DNA from: Rhizophlyctis rosea
Lineage: Eukaryota; Chytridiomycota; Chytridiomycetes; Rhizophlyctidales; Rhizophlyctidaceae
Assembly: GCA_027596075.1 (NCBI GenBank)
Contig: JADGJC010000028.1
Span: forward strand, 1 to 64,000
Length of the DNA: 64,000 nucleotides
Direction of reading: 5' to 3'
Shown: positions 61,357-64,000 of the stretch, in pieces
Position numbering within the stretch: the stretch's first letter is position 1
Layout: each line of letters starts with the position of its first letter
The notes under the pieces: generated by a model
The model's database searches: none
What the model saw: only the letters and a program-made list of their open reading frames with translations
What the model was told of the DNA's origin: nothing
Program-made: the position numbers and the translations under genes

Positions 61357-63005
61357 GTAGATACTTACCCCTGGCATGGACGCACGCCAGTCTTGACGGT
61401 ATGAACGCATACCACTTGACGAGTCGCCGTGGACATGAACGCATGCCTGACGGGAGGGAGAGAGCGGGCAAAAAGCCCCACCCACACCAACTTTGCAGAT
61501 ATGTTACCGGCTATTACGGTTACCTCACGGTAGCGACGAATTCCACGCCAGCGCTCGAACGCTTTCGATGGTGTACTAAGCCGTGAAGGTGAAGTATGTT
61601 TTCCATGTTGCCTCCAACCCCTCAAACACTTACCTTGTTGATGTGACCAAAAGGAACGGACAACACCACCTTGCCCCAGTATGGAGAGCCACCACTTCGC
61701 TAACACGCCCGATATGAGAGCAAGCTCGACCACCTCGGTTTGGGGTGCATGCTTCGTTCCATGGTGACCCTTGATCCATCCTGGTATCCAGTGGCCGCCT
61801 GTGAGGCTACCGACCTCGCAGACAAGACTCAAGAGCCAATCTTCGGATCTTGCTCTAACATCAATGCTACCTTTCCCAAGGGTAACAAGGGGCCTACCCA
61901 TTACAGGCGGGCCGGAGAACAGAGTTGGCCGTCGTCATTCCAAATTTGACCCCGCACTCCCGTGCCGTTCCTTTTGGTCTTGAGCTTCGAGCTCCCCCGC
62001 CTATGCCATCTCGGTGGAGTCTATAGTTGGAGAACGCAAAAGTGAGCATTATGGCAAAAAGTATCCAAACGAGCTGAAGTAAAGAAGGGCTAAGTTCTTA
62101 CCTCGTGGCACTTCACTTCCCCGCGGGTATCTTGCCCCAAGTGTGAAGAAGTCCAATGGTCAAGATGTGTGCAACATGGACCGACGAAAGACTTGTTTAG
62201 GGCAGTAGGGCACGGGGGTGGAATACGAGTGAAGGAGAAGAAGAACTGAAACAGGAATTTGGTGATCATTTATTTGGCTGTAGGCAATCCGCGGTCGTGT
62301 GACTCGGTGGCTCATGGCTTAGCTAATGTGGCTGGTAAGGGTGCAACAAGGTCCACTGCTTGACCACTTGAAATGATAATCCAATCCGAATATCTGATTC
62401 TGACAATGCATTTTCGAGGACAAATGCGGGTGGGGGCAGTTGTTAAGCTTGACAGTGCATGTGCTGAATAAGCCGGGCTAAAGCATCTGGCCGATGGAGC
62501 ATGGAGACCAATCAGCATCAATTGTACTGTCAGTTCTTCCTTGCGCTGATACATCAGTATGCTCAATGAGCACACTACCTTCATAGGCGAATACTCTCAT
62601 GTCAGCTGACGACTTTGATAAGGTGGACAAATGCTCGACACCACCATTTTGTACTTCTCTTTCTGTCGGAGTAGGAGGCGACATGCAGCAATCCAATCAC
62701 AACTGGAACGTCCGTTTACATTACCAATCTGAACTTCAAAGTACATCAATTTCCTATCTGTCGGCTTGCACGTCTGTCCGCCAGACTTCCATCCCTGGTG
62801 TATAGTTTACTCTATGCAATATCTGGGCCCCCTGCGATCCCCCCCAACTCCAATCTACCTACTTCCCAATCCCAACCGTGCCCCTCTCCCATTTTCCTTT
62901 CCTGACCGACAGTGGCGTTCCATTGAGACCGTGGATCTGGGTCACACACAACCGCAACTCGTCCGAAATCTTCCACGACTTTAGGGATTATGTAGTTGTA
63001 GCGAT
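61357..63005. other. repeat-like or intergenic sequence, no intact gene
   Basis: Contains a 178-codon minus-strand frame (61365-61901) and plus-strand pieces (SMVTLDPSWYPVAACEATDL), neither recognised. The texture suggests an old degraded element. A minus-strand frame ending at 62812 (SDRVDRYNYIIPKVVEDFGR) overlaps the right-edge HET remnant and may be its distal part. Confidence 0.3.
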
Positions 63006-64000
63006 CTACTCGGTCGCTGAGTTTGGAATGAGACCACTTGCGTGTACATCGACAAACGAAGGGCGAGGTAGGAACGGAGTAGTCGTGGATAGAGTTGTCA
63101 GCGTACATATCATCAGATTGTGAAGGGACCAAGACGGGGGAAGCTTCTGCACTTTCTGCGGCGTAAGCATAAAGAGCCTCCCCTTCTTGCAAAGTGCCGT
63201 GATGTTATTGCATGCATCAATAGGCGACTGCAACACATTCCCAATCGCGCCGAGCGACCTCACATCCATCCCGCCAAAAAGACTTGTCATGCTGTAGTCC
63301 CCAGCCTTACCACTGAGCATCGATGGCGAGACACAATGCCTCCGTGACGTCAATGTCATATACTGCAGGAAGGGAGTCTAAACACTTGACAAGTCCCTTA
63401 CTGAAGTACACCAGATCTTGCTGATAATACGATTTTCGGGATGCACTAAGAGTCAGAGCTTTCCACAGCATCCAATTCCTACCCCACCGCAAACCGTCGA
63501 TTGAACCTTGCACAGTCTCCATCACCGCCCCCGACTCCATAAGCTCGTGCTCGCCCTCGAAAACCAGCCGGTTTGACAAAATCGCCTCTTGGATGCTCCA
63601 CCTCCTAGTCATCCACCCCGCTTCCAACAACTTCCCCCGATCCCCTCCGCCAATCACCACCGTCACTTTCGCCGCCACATAGACCTTGCACATCGCATAC
63701 GTAGAATCCCGAATAGCGAACTTGTTGGACTGGTCCACGCACAGGATGTCAATCCAAAGATGAGTGGTAGCTGGGTTGGCTAGCGCAAGAACACAGTCGG
63801 CGGCTTTTTGAACCCTCTCGACGCCCCGGGGAAGGAGTTGCTGGTTGTTGTCGTGAGAGTCGTGCGAGGGCCACAAGTGGGATATTGCGGCAAAGGAGAC
63901 TTCCCGTTGTTCTTGGCCGTAGCGTCAGCGGAATGAGTCGATGTTCTTGGTGGTGATGTTGAAGAGCTTCAGCTCCCAAGCCCAATTGACAGGATCAGGC
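63006..64000 (-). pseudogene. decayed HET-domain gene 2, 5' end outside the window
   Basis: Read from the right edge: VNWAWELKLFNITTKNIDSF, then R, then an in-frame TGA at 63925-63927, then RYGQEQREVSFAAISHLW and the HET core TTHLWIDILCVDQSNKFAIR (W-I-D-x-x-C-V-D-Q), YVAAKVTVVIGGGDRGKLLE, WMTRRWSIQEAILSNRLVFE (R-x-W-x-x-Q-E). After CLDSLPAVYDIDVTEALCLA-IDAQW the frame hits a stop at 63307, while a neighbouring frame continues with coding-like sequence (MLSGKAGDYSMTSLFGGMDV, GAIGNVLQSPIDACNNITAL) to about 63060, implying a small frameshift. The pattern parallels HET gene 1. Similar N-terminal WELKLF sequence precedes the domain in many fungal HET proteins. Confidence 0.7.

Noticed and set aside
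61365..61901. 178-codon minus-strand gene
   Set aside because: Not recognisable, lies next to degraded repeats, and is best explained as chance opening in repeat-like sequence.
25880..63927. Reassigned stop codons (TAA/TGA read as sense)
   Set aside because: 3-hydroxyanthranilate dioxygenase ends with TAA at its expected C-terminus, and Thi5-type, Prp28 and GGA genes end with TGA where their families end. Several of the affected genes also have frameshifts, which recoding would not explain.

Overview
The window looks like nuclear DNA of an early-diverging, probably chytrid-like, fungus. Genes carry several short GT-AG introns, mostly about 50-100 nt, with GTAAGT/GTATGT-type donors. GC is near 50% with G- and C-rich low-complexity tracts, and the gene set is fungal: a THI5/NMT1-type thiamine enzyme, a GGA adaptor, HET-domain genes and a hybrid histidine kinase. 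That kinase has an ethylene-receptor-like membrane domain, which fits an early-diverging lineage better than an ascomycete or basidiomycete. The assignment is inferred from gene content; no rRNA or other phylogenetic marker is present.

Left third (1-24 kb): the 3' end of an unidentified gene; an RSC9/ARID2-like chromatin-remodelling subunit (-); glutamine:fructose-6-phosphate amidotransferase (+), followed by an inverted copy of its own last exon; a possible small gene (-); an AlkB-family dioxygenase (+); the thiamine-pyrimidine synthase (+) converging on a multipass membrane protein (-); a cytoplasmic peptide:N-glycanase fused to an L-type lectin domain (-); a 12-copy array of palindromes with a 26-bp period; and a five-exon EMC5/MMGT gene (+) that is invisible as an open frame.

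Middle (24-45 kb): a kinase with an MLKL/HeLo-like helical N-terminus (+) interrupted by one stop and one frameshift; the spliceosomal DEAD-box helicase Prp28/DDX23 (-); a 720-aa low-complexity protein with NRDT-type repeats (+); an unidentified gene crossed by an 82-N assembly gap; two unidentified minus-strand genes; a spartin/senescence-domain protein (+); a GH18 chitinase remnant; and the ethylene-receptor-like hybrid histidine kinase (+).

Right third (45-64 kb): a decayed HET-domain gene (-), an unidentified gene with one in-frame stop (-), an acidic helical protein (-), a low-complexity gene (+), a GGA clathrin adaptor (-), 3-hydroxyanthranilate 3,4-dioxygenase (+), a repeat-rich stretch, and a second decayed HET-domain gene running off the right edge.

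There is no operon logic. Housekeeping genes (chromatin, splicing, ER quality control, Golgi sorting, hexosamine, thiamine and NAD synthesis) alternate with accessory, partly degraded recognition/cell-death genes. The hexosamine enzyme, the N-glycanase and EMC5 all touch glycan or ER-protein metabolism, but their closeness is probably incidental. Exon boundaries were worked out by eye from splice motifs and reading-frame continuity.
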